From: an uncultured bacterium
Lineage (GTDB): Bacteria > Cyanobacteriota > Vampirovibrionia > Gastranaerophilales > Gastranaerophilaceae
Reading direction: 5' to 3'
DNA length: 5,619 nt
NCBI GenBank assembly: GCA_949286405.1
Contig: CASECH010000188.1
Span: forward strand, 1-5,619
A model generated the notes under the pieces. That model was not told the origin of the DNA and searched no databases. It worked only from the letters and a program-made list of their open reading frames with translations. This document shows, one piece after another, positions 1 to 5,619 of the stretch; position 1 is the stretch's first letter, and every line of letters starts with the position of its first letter. The position numbers were made by a program, and so were the translations under genes.

Positions 1-701
1 TTAACGATATTATATATATGACCATGTTTTTTTAATAAAAATTTAGTTTCGTCAATCAAACCATTCTCAATCATTAAATCAACTCGACGATTAATTCTAT
101 TATATAATTCTTCTCTTGGATAATTTAATCCAATCCACTCTACATCAAATTCAGAATCAGAACCAACTCCTCTTACTTGAGATAAAGGTTTATTCAATGT
201 TTTCACAATTTCTATAGCTCTTATTAGTTTTTTCTTATCATTACTAGATATTTTATTAGCTCCTTCTGGATCCAGTCGAGAAAATTTTTCAAACAAATCT
301 TCAGAAGTTAACTTATCAAGCTCTTTTCTTAACTCATAATTAGGCTCAACTTGCGGCATAACGTAATTTTCTAAAAGCAACCTAAAATATAGCCCGGTAC
401 CACCTGCAATAATTGGAATTTTACCTCTACTTGATATATCAACAATTAATTTTCGAACTTTATTCACATACAGCCCTGCTGTATAATCAAATTCAGGATC
501 TACTATGTCAATCATATAATGAGGGATACCACATCGCTCTTCTATAGAAGGTTTTGCAGTACCGATATCAAATCCTTTATAAACAAGCCTTGAATCCGCA
601 GAAATAATTTCTCCGCCATTTTGTTTTGCAAGATCTACAGCATAAGAAGTCTTTCCACTAGCAGTAGCCCCAACAACCGCTATTACTTTGAGCTTATTCA
701 T
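1..701 (-). CDS. miaA: tRNA dimethylallyltransferase MiaA, 3' end cut by the window edge
   Basis: MiaA transfers a dimethylallyl group from DMAPP to N6 of adenosine 37 in tRNAs that read UNN codons, the first step towards ms2i6A; it acts in the cytoplasm. The 233 visible codons hold the family landmarks in order: P-loop GATASGKT (residues 11-18), SADSRLVY followed by DIGTAKP (34-50), IVDP, GGTGLYF (100-106), DPEGANKI...NDKKKLIRAIE (144-164) and YPREELYNRINRRVD...GLIDE (194-218). Family members are usually about 300 residues, so some 70 C-terminal residues lie beyond the left edge; the frame is open to position 1. The start at 701 (ATG AAT AAG) puts the usual ten residues before the P-loop and overlaps the stop of the upstream membrane-protein gene by 8 nt, which suggests translational coupling. 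Two more in-frame ATGs lie at 713 and 719, directly after an in-frame TAG, so the N-terminus could be 4 or 6 residues longer. Identity is very secure; the exact start is not. Confidence 0.96.
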   Translation of the reverse strand, partial: MNKLKVIAVVGATASGKTSYAVDLAKQNGGEIISADSRLVYKGFDIGTAKPSIEERCGIPHYMIDIVDPEFDYTAGLYVNKVRKLIVDISSRGKIPIIAGGTGLYFRLLLENYVMPQVEPNYELRKELDKLTSEDLFEKFSRLDPEGANKISSNDKKKLIRAIEIVKTLNKPLSQVRGVGSDSEFDVEWIGLNYPREELYNRINRRVDLMIENGLIDETKFLLKKHGHIYNIV

Positions 702-1608
702 CTTCTGACTCATCACCATCTAATAAATTGTTTTCATGGCTGGGAATATTTTCATCAATTTGAGCATCACAATTAAATGTCTTGTCATAGTATAAAAATA
801 ACAAAACAACAACATATACAGAATAATAGAAAAGAATAATACTCATTATTAAGTATGCAACAGGATTAATGAAAGCAAAAGTATTTACAAATAATAAAAT
901 AAAACCTATAATCCACATAACCAAAAATAAATTTAGTGATTTAAAAAAGGTTTTAAAAAGTTTTATTATTGACCTTCCCAAAGCCAAAATAGGATTTTGA
1001 GATTGATAAATTATTTCAGGAAACCATAACATTATCAAAAAAAATGCCGCTGAAGATACAAACACAAATAGCATACTCCACTTACCAAAGAAAATGATCT
1101 GGTCAATAGAAAGAGAATCTACAAAAGACATCATTGCCTGATCTGAAGATTGACCCTGCTCTGTTGCTATAGCCTGAAAATGTTGAACAGAAGAAGCATC
1201 TAATACCCCTATTGTTTTTACCCCTACTACGTATACAACAAAAGCTACTATGACTTGTATCAAAAACAAAATTACATACATACCAACAAAAGATAAAAAA
1301 TATTTTCCAATACCAGTAGGAATTAATTTAATTAAATTTAAAGTTGCTTTAGCTCTATCTTCATCAAGCACAAAGACTTTTTTGGAAAGAGATATACCCT
1401 CTTTTATCATATAAAACCAACCGGCACAAAAAGCTCCGACCATGAATAATATAGTTACTGAAGCTAAAAGAAATTCAGGGAAGCTATCAACTGTATATTT
1501 AGAAAAGAGTGAATAGAAATTTATTACCCACATAAAAATTATAAGGGGAATTGCTAAAATTATATTATCATTAGTTATTTTTAGAGCTTGATTTAACAGT
1601 TTTAACAT
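694..1608 (-). CDS. six-helix integral membrane protein of unknown function
   Basis: I do not recognise a specific function for this 304-residue protein. Hydrophobic stretches suggest six membrane helices at about residues 15-35, 46-67, 103-130, 176-200, 224-246 and 249-273. Basic residues cluster in the 69-102 and 205-223 loops, which by the positive-inside rule puts both termini in the cytoplasm and the 131-175 loop (polar, Q/S-rich) outside. Residues 205-223 (NPILALGRSI, then a basic run ahead of helix 5) resemble the P-x-x-AL-x-RS-x-x-L-x-K pattern seen in YciC/DUF975-like and GPDPase membrane-domain families; this is a weak resemblance, not an assignment. The C-terminus is a hydrophilic tail ending in an acidic DGDESEDE. 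There is no signal peptide distinct from helix 1 and no catalytic motif. The gene follows the activase-like gene by 38 nt and overlaps miaA, so it is probably cotranscribed with both. That it is a real gene is secure; its function is open. Confidence 0.9.
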   Translation of the reverse strand: MLKLLNQALKITNDNIILAIPLIIFMWVINFYSLFSKYTVDSFPEFLLASVTILFMVGAFCAGWFYMIKEGISLSKKVFVLDEDRAKATLNLIKLIPTGIGKYFLSFVGMYVILFLIQVIVAFVVYVVGVKTIGVLDASSVQHFQAIATEQGQSSDQAMMSFVDSLSIDQIIFFGKWSMLFVFVSSAAFFLIMLWFPEIIYQSQNPILALGRSIIKLFKTFFKSLNLFLVMWIIGFILLFVNTFAFINPVAYLIMSIILFYYSVYVVVLLFLYYDKTFNCDAQIDENIPSHENNLLDGDESEDE

Positions 1609-1620
1609 ATATATATCATA

Positions 1621-1625
1621 CCTCT
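1621..1625 (-). promoter_or_regulatory. Shine-Dalgarno site of the membrane-protein gene
   Basis: On the minus strand AGAGG is followed by 12 nt (TATGATATATAT) and then the ATG at 1608. The spacing is longer than the usual 5-9 nt. An ATG inside the spacer (1619-1617) is out of frame, and no nearer in-frame start is visible, so 1608 remains the best start. Confidence 0.55.
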
Positions 1626-1646
1626 TTATTTAAAAAGTAAAATAGC

Positions 1647-2801
1647 TTAGTTACCACCAACAACTAACCTGTCTTCAGATTTTTTAGCATCAAGAGCAAG
1701 TTTTCTTTTTCTTCTACGCATTAAGTCAACGAATGCTTCTAATCTTGTAATATACCCAGCTTTACCTGTTTGTTCATCCATAATAAGAGGAAGTATTGGG
1801 ATATCACAATTTTCTCTCATTGCTGGAAATATATTTTGTGACATAATTTCAGGCATACAAGTAAACGGGCTTATATGAATAATACCATCTATACCTCGTT
1901 CATCAGCATAAGCAACATCTGACACACATTCTAATGAATCACCACCAATGTCTCTCATCAAATAAGGTTTTGCCATTCTAAAAGCTCTTTGTAAGTGGGT
2001 TTCACCTTTTCTAAAAATTTTTGGAATAATTGCATCCTTCAAAAAACTACTTATTGTAAGACTCCTTCTTGTCTGAACTCCCATCTTTCCAAGCTCTTTT
2101 TCGATATCTTGGTTAGAAAAAGTATCACAGACCAAATAGATTTCACCTGTTAAATCAACATGTAAAACTTCTCTATTTGGATCAATTTCTGTTTTTGCTA
2201 TTTCTGCAAAAGCTTGTTTTTTAGCTTTTTTTAATTGATTACTGTTATCAGCATCTTTTATTAATTCAAGAGCTTTCAAATAATGTTTTTCTGCTTCACC
2301 TTGATGAATTTCTCTTGCTCGATAATATGAAAGTTTATTGACAAGCTCATCCAATATGAAAACTTTTTTAATTGCAAACACAATGCATCTTATAAATAAA
2401 ATAGGATCATTTTTTCCGCTAATCTCTTTCAAGAAATTATACATTCCCTTAATGCCATCATATAAGGTTAACTCAATATATTTAGCATCATACCCTAAAT
2501 CAATTAATGCGTTATGGATACAATTTCCATATTCACCCAAACGACAACACCCTGGAGATGAAATCATTGCGACATAATCAGTACCACCTTCTATTGCTTC
2601 AATAAAGTTACCTAAAATCAATTTATAAGGTAAACATATAGCCTCTGGAGAATGTTTTGTTCCTAAAGATAATGTTTTTTTACTTGTATATGGTGGGATA
2701 AAAGGTTCAACACCTACTTTTTTCAAAGCCGCAGCCCAAGCTACGTATATTGTTCCCATATGCGGGAAAGCCACTTTTATTTTTTTCTTTTCTTTTGTCA
2801 T
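1647..2801 (-). CDS. CoA-protein activase-like protein (2-hydroxyacyl-CoA dehydratase superfamily), probable Fe-S protein
   Basis: This 384-residue protein resembles the family annotated as 'CoA protein activase' or acyl-CoA dehydratase activase-related (COG3580/COG3581 type), distantly related to HgdB/BcrC-type dehydratase subunits that bind [4Fe-4S] clusters. The true reaction of the family is not established. Visible landmarks: FPHMG near the N-terminus (12-16), SPEAICLP (51-58), GNFIEA (64-69), SPGCCRLGEYGNC (82-94), a helical charged insert (about 150-205), GEIYLVCDTFSNQDIEKEL (219-237), GGDSLEC (286-292), SPFTCMPEI (311-319) and DEQTGKAG..TRLEAF (342-357). Cys56, 85, 86, 94 and 315 are the best cluster-ligand candidates. 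I chose the ATG at 2801 over a TTG at 2831: it has an AGAG ribosome site, avoids an 11-nt overlap with gcvPB, and starts just before the conserved FPHMG. No signal peptide or membrane segment is seen, so it is cytoplasmic. It lies 19 nt after gcvPB, clearly in the same operon. The usual BadF/HgdC-type ATPase partner is not in the window. Family call fairly secure; substrate unknown. Confidence 0.85.
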   Translation of the reverse strand: MTKEKKKIKVAFPHMGTIYVAWAAALKKVGVEPFIPPYTSKKTLSLGTKHSPEAICLPYKLILGNFIEAIEGGTDYVAMISSPGCCRLGEYGNCIHNALIDLGYDAKYIELTLYDGIKGMYNFLKEISGKNDPILFIRCIVFAIKKVFILDELVNKLSYYRAREIHQGEAEKHYLKALELIKDADNSNQLKKAKKQAFAEIAKTEIDPNREVLHVDLTGEIYLVCDTFSNQDIEKELGKMGVQTRRSLTISSFLKDAIIPKIFRKGETHLQRAFRMAKPYLMRDIGGDSLECVSDVAYADERGIDGIIHISPFTCMPEIMSQNIFPAMRENCDIPILPLIMDEQTGKAGYITRLEAFVDLMRRRKRKLALDAKKSEDRLVVGGN

Positions 2802-2810
2802 ATTAAGTTT

Positions 2811-2815
2811 TCTCT
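2811..2815 (-). promoter_or_regulatory. ribosome binding site that decides the start of the activase-like gene
   Basis: AGAGA on the minus strand lies about 10 nt before the ATG at 2801 and just after the gcvPB stop codon. The alternative TTG at 2831 sits inside the end of gcvPB and has no purine-rich site ahead of it, so this site favours 2801 as the start. Confidence 0.55.
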
Positions 2816-2820
2816 TTTCA

Positions 2821-4242
2821 TTATTGTACAAACTTTAAGTCCGGATGACGTGCAGCAGTAGTTTCATCAACACGCTTTACAGGTGTCTTACGAGGAGAGT
2901 TTAACAATTTTTCAGGGTTTACTTCTGCCTCTTTTGCTATTTTTAACATTACATTTACAAAATCATCCAATCTTTGTCTATTTTCAGACTCTGTAGGTTC
3001 AATCATCATTGCTTCATGAACTATCAATGGGAAATATACTGTTGGCGGGTGAGTATCATTATCCATAAGACTTTTAGCAATATTTAATGTTGAGACACCA
3101 AACTGTTTTTGTAAATCACCAGAAAGCACAAATTCATGCATGCAAGGAACATCATAAGGTAATAAAAATACACTTTTTAATTTTTCTTTCAAATAATTTG
3201 CATTCAATACGGCATCTTCACTCGCACGTTTTAAATTTGTCCCCATCATCAAAATATATGCATAAGCCTTTACGAGCACACCAAAGTTTCCATAAAAACC
3301 TTTGACATTACCGATAGAATGTTCCAAGCTATAATTTCTGAAATACTTTTCTCCATCATAAGAAACTACAGGAGTAGGTAAAAACTCTTTTAATTCTTCG
3401 ACAACCCCAACAGGACCGGCTCCAGGACCACCACCTCCATGAGGTGTCGCAAAAGTTTTATGAAGATTCAAATGTACAACATCAAATCCCATCAATTTTG
3501 GATTTGTATACCCCATAATTGCATTAAAATTAGCTCCATCATAGTATAATAATGAACCGTTTTTATGCATCAAATCAGAGATCTCTAAAACATTTTCCTC
3601 AAAAACACCTAAAGTATTCGGATTCGTCATCATTATTGCTGCAACATCTCTATCTAGTTTTGATTTTAAATCAGAAATATCAACCTGCCCCTTTTCATTA
3701 GATGCAACAGATACGACATCAAAGCCACAAGCATGAGCACTAGCAGGATTGGTACCATGAGCAGAATCAGGAATAAGAACTTTTTTTCTGTTATCTCCTC
3801 TTACCTCAAAGTATTTTTTTATAACCATCATACCGGTCAATTCACCATGTGCACCAGCAGCCGGTTGCAATGTAATAGCATCCATACCAGTCACAGCTTT
3901 CAACGCCTCTTGTAACTTATACATCAACTCCAAAGCACCTTGACAATCATCATCATCTGACAGTGGATGCAAATTGGAAAATCCATCTAAACTTGCAAGC
4001 AGTTCATTTACTTTTGGATTATACTTCATCGTACAAGATCCCAGAGGATAAAAACCTTTTTCTATACAAAAATTTCTGTCAGATAACTCTTTATAGTGAC
4101 GTAACACCTCAAGTTCACTTAATTGAGGTAAATTTATGTTACCACACCTTAAAAATTCTTTATTTATAAAATCAATACCTTCATATTCATCAGATATACT
4201 TATACCTGTAATACCATTACTTTTTTCGAATATAGTATCCAT
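2821..4242 (-). CDS. gcvPB: glycine dehydrogenase (aminomethyl-transferring) subunit 2, P-protein beta-type subunit
   Basis: GcvPB is the PLP-binding half of the split glycine decarboxylase (P-protein) of the glycine cleavage system. With GcvPA it decarboxylates glycine and passes the aminomethyl group to lipoyl-GcvH. The 473 residues are normal full length for the split form. Motifs in order: FYPLGSCTMKYNP (64-76), LQPAAGAHGE (125-134), IPDSAHGTNPASA (157-169), MTNPNTLGVFE (205-215), YYDGANFNAI (233-242) and the PLP-lysine motif LHKTFATPHGGGGPG (260-274), with Lys262 as the Schiff-base residue. The C-terminal domain carries the HPPTVYFPL and EPTESE family signatures. The ATG at 4242 has a well-placed AAGG site overlapping the sigma-factor stop codon, so translation of the two is probably coupled. 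The usual neighbours gcvT, gcvH and gcvPA are not seen: upstream is a sigma factor and downstream the activase-like gene, and the partner subunit must be encoded elsewhere if the enzyme is functional. The identity is very secure. Confidence 0.97.
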   Translation of the reverse strand: MDTIFEKSNGITGISISDEYEGIDFINKEFLRCGNINLPQLSELEVLRHYKELSDRNFCIEKGFYPLGSCTMKYNPKVNELLASLDGFSNLHPLSDDDDCQGALELMYKLQEALKAVTGMDAITLQPAAGAHGELTGMMVIKKYFEVRGDNRKKVLIPDSAHGTNPASAHACGFDVVSVASNEKGQVDISDLKSKLDRDVAAIMMTNPNTLGVFEENVLEISDLMHKNGSLLYYDGANFNAIMGYTNPKLMGFDVVHLNLHKTFATPHGGGGPGAGPVGVVEELKEFLPTPVVSYDGEKYFRNYSLEHSIGNVKGFYGNFGVLVKAYAYILMMGTNLKRASEDAVLNANYLKEKLKSVFLLPYDVPCMHEFVLSGDLQKQFGVSTLNIAKSLMDNDTHPPTVYFPLIVHEAMMIEPTESENRQRLDDFVNVMLKIAKEAEVNPEKLLNSPRKTPVKRVDETTAARHPDLKFVQ

Positions 4243-4248
4243 ATATTA

Positions 4249-4252
4249 CCTT
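4249..4252 (-). promoter_or_regulatory. gcvPB ribosome binding site overlapping the sigma-factor stop codon
   Basis: The minus strand reads TTTAAGGTAATATATG: AAGG lies 6 nt before the gcvPB ATG at 4242, and its two A residues are also the last two bases of the sigma gene's TAA stop. A ribosome ending sigma synthesis would cover this site, so the two proteins are probably made in a coupled way. Confidence 0.7.
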
Positions 4253-4871
4253 AAATAATCCCCTGTTTTTTCAAATCCTGTTTTATCTTATCTAACCCTG
4301 ACTGAATAATTCGAGAAATACGTGACTGAGAAATATTTACTTCTTCAGATATCTCACGCAATTTTTTTTCTTTAAAAAATTTATACTCAATAAGTTCTCT
4401 TTCTCTTGGTGGAAGCTTTTTCATAGATTCTAAAATTTCAGCTTTTAATTCAGAAAGTTCGATACACTCCTCAGGCGTCTTGTCCTCTGCTTTTATTTGA
4501 GTAGGCACTTCAGCTTCTTGCATTTCGTCAATAGACAAAATTGTCTTATAGACTTCTACACGCAAATCACTATTTTCATCCTCCATAGATTGTTGTTTTC
4601 TGTTTTTAAGTGTGTACCACTTATAACGACGTCTTACTTCATTTCTTATTGCCCATTTTATAGCTGTTGATAAATATGTGTTGTTGAAATTCTCAGGATT
4701 ATTATTTTTAAATAAGATATACAAAGTATGATTACCGATATTCACTAATTCAGGAAATTCAATTAAATGCGACGTAGAAAACTTTTGATATTCTACTTTA
4801 GATATAGTTTCTATCAAGTCTTTATAATCACGTAAATTAACTTTTTTTTGTACATTTTGTTTTGACGTCAT
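4251..4871 (-). CDS. small sigma-70 family RNA polymerase sigma factor (regions 2 and 4)
   Basis: This 206-residue protein looks like an alternative sigma factor that directs core RNA polymerase to a subset of promoters. Region 2 covers about residues 17-90: HLIEFPELVNIGNHTLYILF, then a region 2.3/2.4-like YLSTAIKWAIRNEVRRRYKW (67-86) for promoter melting and -10 recognition. Region 4 covers about 151-200, with LPPRERELIEYKFF and a helix-turn-helix LREISEEVNISQSRISRI (171-188) for -35 recognition. The two are joined by an acidic linker (91-150) with no clear region 3, and there is no region 1.1. That makes it smaller than the housekeeping RpoD type; region 4 resembles FliA/SigF-like factors, but I would not assign a regulon. 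The start at 4871 is the only sensible ATG: no in-frame alternative lies just upstream, although the nearest AGGA is 15 nt away. It is the first gene of the operon. No anti-sigma factor is adjacent unless the membrane protein three genes downstream plays that part, which is speculation. Confidence 0.88.
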   Translation of the reverse strand: MTSKQNVQKKVNLRDYKDLIETISKVEYQKFSTSHLIEFPELVNIGNHTLYILFKNNNPENFNNTYLSTAIKWAIRNEVRRRYKWYTLKNRKQQSMEDENSDLRVEVYKTILSIDEMQEAEVPTQIKAEDKTPEECIELSELKAEILESMKKLPPRERELIEYKFFKEKKLREISEEVNISQSRISRIIQSGLDKIKQDLKKQGII

Positions 4872-5017
4872 AACTATAACATTTAATCCTATATATCAAT
4901 TTTAGATATCAACACACTTCCCATAAAAACATCATAACAAAAAAAAATATAGAATACCAGCTAATGTAATTTTCCTTAACATATTTTATTTTTTTTATTG
5001 GAAATATAGGAGAAATT
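4872..5017. promoter_or_regulatory. divergent intergenic region with the promoters of the sigma operon and the universal stress gene
   Basis: This 146-bp region separates two divergent transcription units, so it must carry start signals for both, unless one is read from further away. It is very AT-rich, with a run of nine A (4939-4947) and a T-rich block (about 4983-4998) that could bend DNA or act as UP-like elements. On the minus strand TAAAAT (about 4904-4899) is a fair -10 match, with a poor -35 (TTTATG) 17 nt upstream; on the plus strand TATAGA (4948-4953) is a possible -10 without a clear -35. No convincing consensus promoter, operator palindrome or riboswitch was found. The hexamer assignments are weak; the regulatory role of the region follows from gene orientation. 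Confidence 0.5.
5008..5012 (+). promoter_or_regulatory. strong Shine-Dalgarno site of the universal stress gene
   Basis: AGGAG lies 5 nt before the ATG at 5018. It is the best ribosome site in the window and fixes the start of the plus-strand gene. Confidence 0.85.
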
Positions 5018-5619
5018 ATGAAAATATTATTTTGTACAGACGGTTCAAAAATAAGTTTTAACGCATTAAAAAATTTTTCTCATTGGCAAAATCAAGCAAT
5101 TGTTGATGTAATATGCGTTATTGATTGGAGTTTCTTGCCTGAGGAAATAAGTATTGAACAAGCTAATTTTGCAAATTCCTGTGCAAATGTGGCGGATACA
5201 ATTCTCAACTACGCAGAAGAAGAAATTAAATCTCATAATATGAATTTAGGCAAAAAAATAAAACATTGCGGTTCTGCAATGGATAGTATTCTTGAGCAAT
5301 TAAAAGATGAATATTATGATCTTGTACTTATGGGATCACATGGAAAAAAAGGAATTCAAAAATGGTTAGGTTCAGTTTCACAAGAAATTGTAAACAGCAG
5401 CAAAAATTCTACATATATTGTAAAAGAAGAAAATAAAAAAACAAAAATTCTTTTTACAACAGATGGCACAACATACTCTTACGATGTTATAAGAGATGCA
5501 ATAAACCAATTATACATCTCTGAGGAAAAAGAAATATATATATGTATGGTGAACGAAACACCTGAATTGTTATTTCTTGAAGGTACACTTGATTCTAATT
5601 GGATTTTTGAAATTGAAAA
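5018..5619 (+). CDS. tandem universal stress protein (UspA family), C-terminal part cut by the window edge
   Basis: The 200 visible residues hold one complete Usp domain and the start of a second. Domain 1 (about 1-136) starts with the beta-strand and nucleotide-binding Asp of KILFCTDGS (Asp8). It has VICVIDWSF as the second strand and ends in the glycine-rich phosphate loop MGSHG...GSVS (105-121), followed by STYIVK. Domain 2 begins at KILFTTDGT (143-151, Asp149) and runs off the right edge, so the full protein is probably about 270-290 residues. Usp proteins of this type bind ATP or AMP and are produced under stress or growth arrest; the precise role is unknown. In domain 1 the loop reads GSHG, eight residues, then GS, one residue shorter than the G-2x-G-9x-G(S/T) pattern usual for ATP binders. 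There is no signal peptide or membrane helix, so it is cytoplasmic. It is transcribed divergently from the sigma operon and has its own strong ribosome site. Confidence 0.9.
   Translation, partial: MKILFCTDGSKISFNALKNFSHWQNQAIVDVICVIDWSFLPEEISIEQANFANSCANVADTILNYAEEEIKSHNMNLGKKIKHCGSAMDSILEQLKDEYYDLVLMGSHGKKGIQKWLGSVSQEIVNSSKNSTYIVKEENKKTKILFTTDGTTYSYDVIRDAINQLYISEEKEIYICMVNETPELLFLEGTLDSNWIFEIE

Noticed and set aside
1609..1646. Possible terminator or promoter between the activase-like gene and the membrane-protein gene
   Set aside because: The 38-nt gap is plain AT-rich sequence with a ribosome site; no stem-loop followed by a T run and no convincing -35/-10 pair is visible.
2338..2577. 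Plus-strand open frame of 79 codons inside the activase-like gene
   Set aside because: It lies wholly antisense to a well-supported conserved gene, has no ribosome site and its translation resembles no family.
2802..2831. TTG at 2831 as the start of the activase-like gene
   Set aside because: It needs a rare start codon inside gcvPB without a ribosome site and adds ten residues before the conserved N-terminus; the ATG at 2801 is better on every count.
3087..4169. Three plus-strand open frames (3087-3305, 3733-3915, 3963-4169) opposite gcvPB
   Set aside because: All are antisense to conserved gcvPB sequence, with composition typical of antisense shadows (His/Ser-rich) and no start signals.
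4253..4871. Reading the small sigma factor as a truncated RpoD or a pseudogene
   Set aside because: The frame is intact from a clear ATG to a TAA, both functional regions are complete, and the next gene's ribosome site is fitted to its stop codon.
1..5619. A novel defence system, mobile element, CRISPR array or RNA gene
   Set aside because: No transposase, integrase, nuclease, direct-repeat array, terminal inverted repeat or tRNA/rRNA-like sequence was found; the genes are metabolic, regulatory and housekeeping.

Overview
The window is AT-rich (roughly one third G+C by eye) bacterial DNA with tightly packed genes and strong A/T homopolymer runs. The genes suggest an anaerobic or fermentative bacterium: a split (two-subunit type) glycine decarboxylase P-protein and an oxygen-sensitive-looking CoA-activase/2-hydroxyacyl-CoA dehydratase family protein. 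The lineage cannot be fixed from this sequence. A non-photosynthetic relative of cyanobacteria (Gastranaerophilales/Melainabacteria) or an AT-rich gut anaerobe such as a Firmicute would fit; this is inference only.

Layout. Five genes on the minus strand fill positions 1 to 4871 with almost no space between them. In transcription order they are: a small two-domain sigma-70 family factor (4871-4251), glycine dehydrogenase subunit 2 gcvPB (4242-2821), a cysteine-rich CoA-activase-like protein (2801-1647), a six-helix membrane protein of unknown function (1608-694), and miaA, the tRNA A37 dimethylallyltransferase (701 to beyond the left edge). The gaps are 8, 19 and 38 nt, followed by an 8-nt overlap, and no terminator-like hairpin is visible between the genes, so they probably form one operon. 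A 146-bp AT-rich divergent intergenic region (4872-5017) separates this operon from a plus-strand tandem universal stress protein (5018 to beyond the right edge).

How the genes fit together. MiaA is housekeeping tRNA modification. GcvPB works with GcvPA, GcvH, GcvT and a lipoamide dehydrogenase, none of which lies in the window. The activase-like protein belongs to a family thought to bind an Fe-S cluster and usually needs an ATPase partner, also not present here. The first gene of the operon is a sigma factor, so the operon may be linked to a specific transcription programme or even be autoregulated. That arrangement is the most unusual aspect of the window. I found no mobile element, CRISPR array, RNA gene or clearly novel defence or biosynthetic system.
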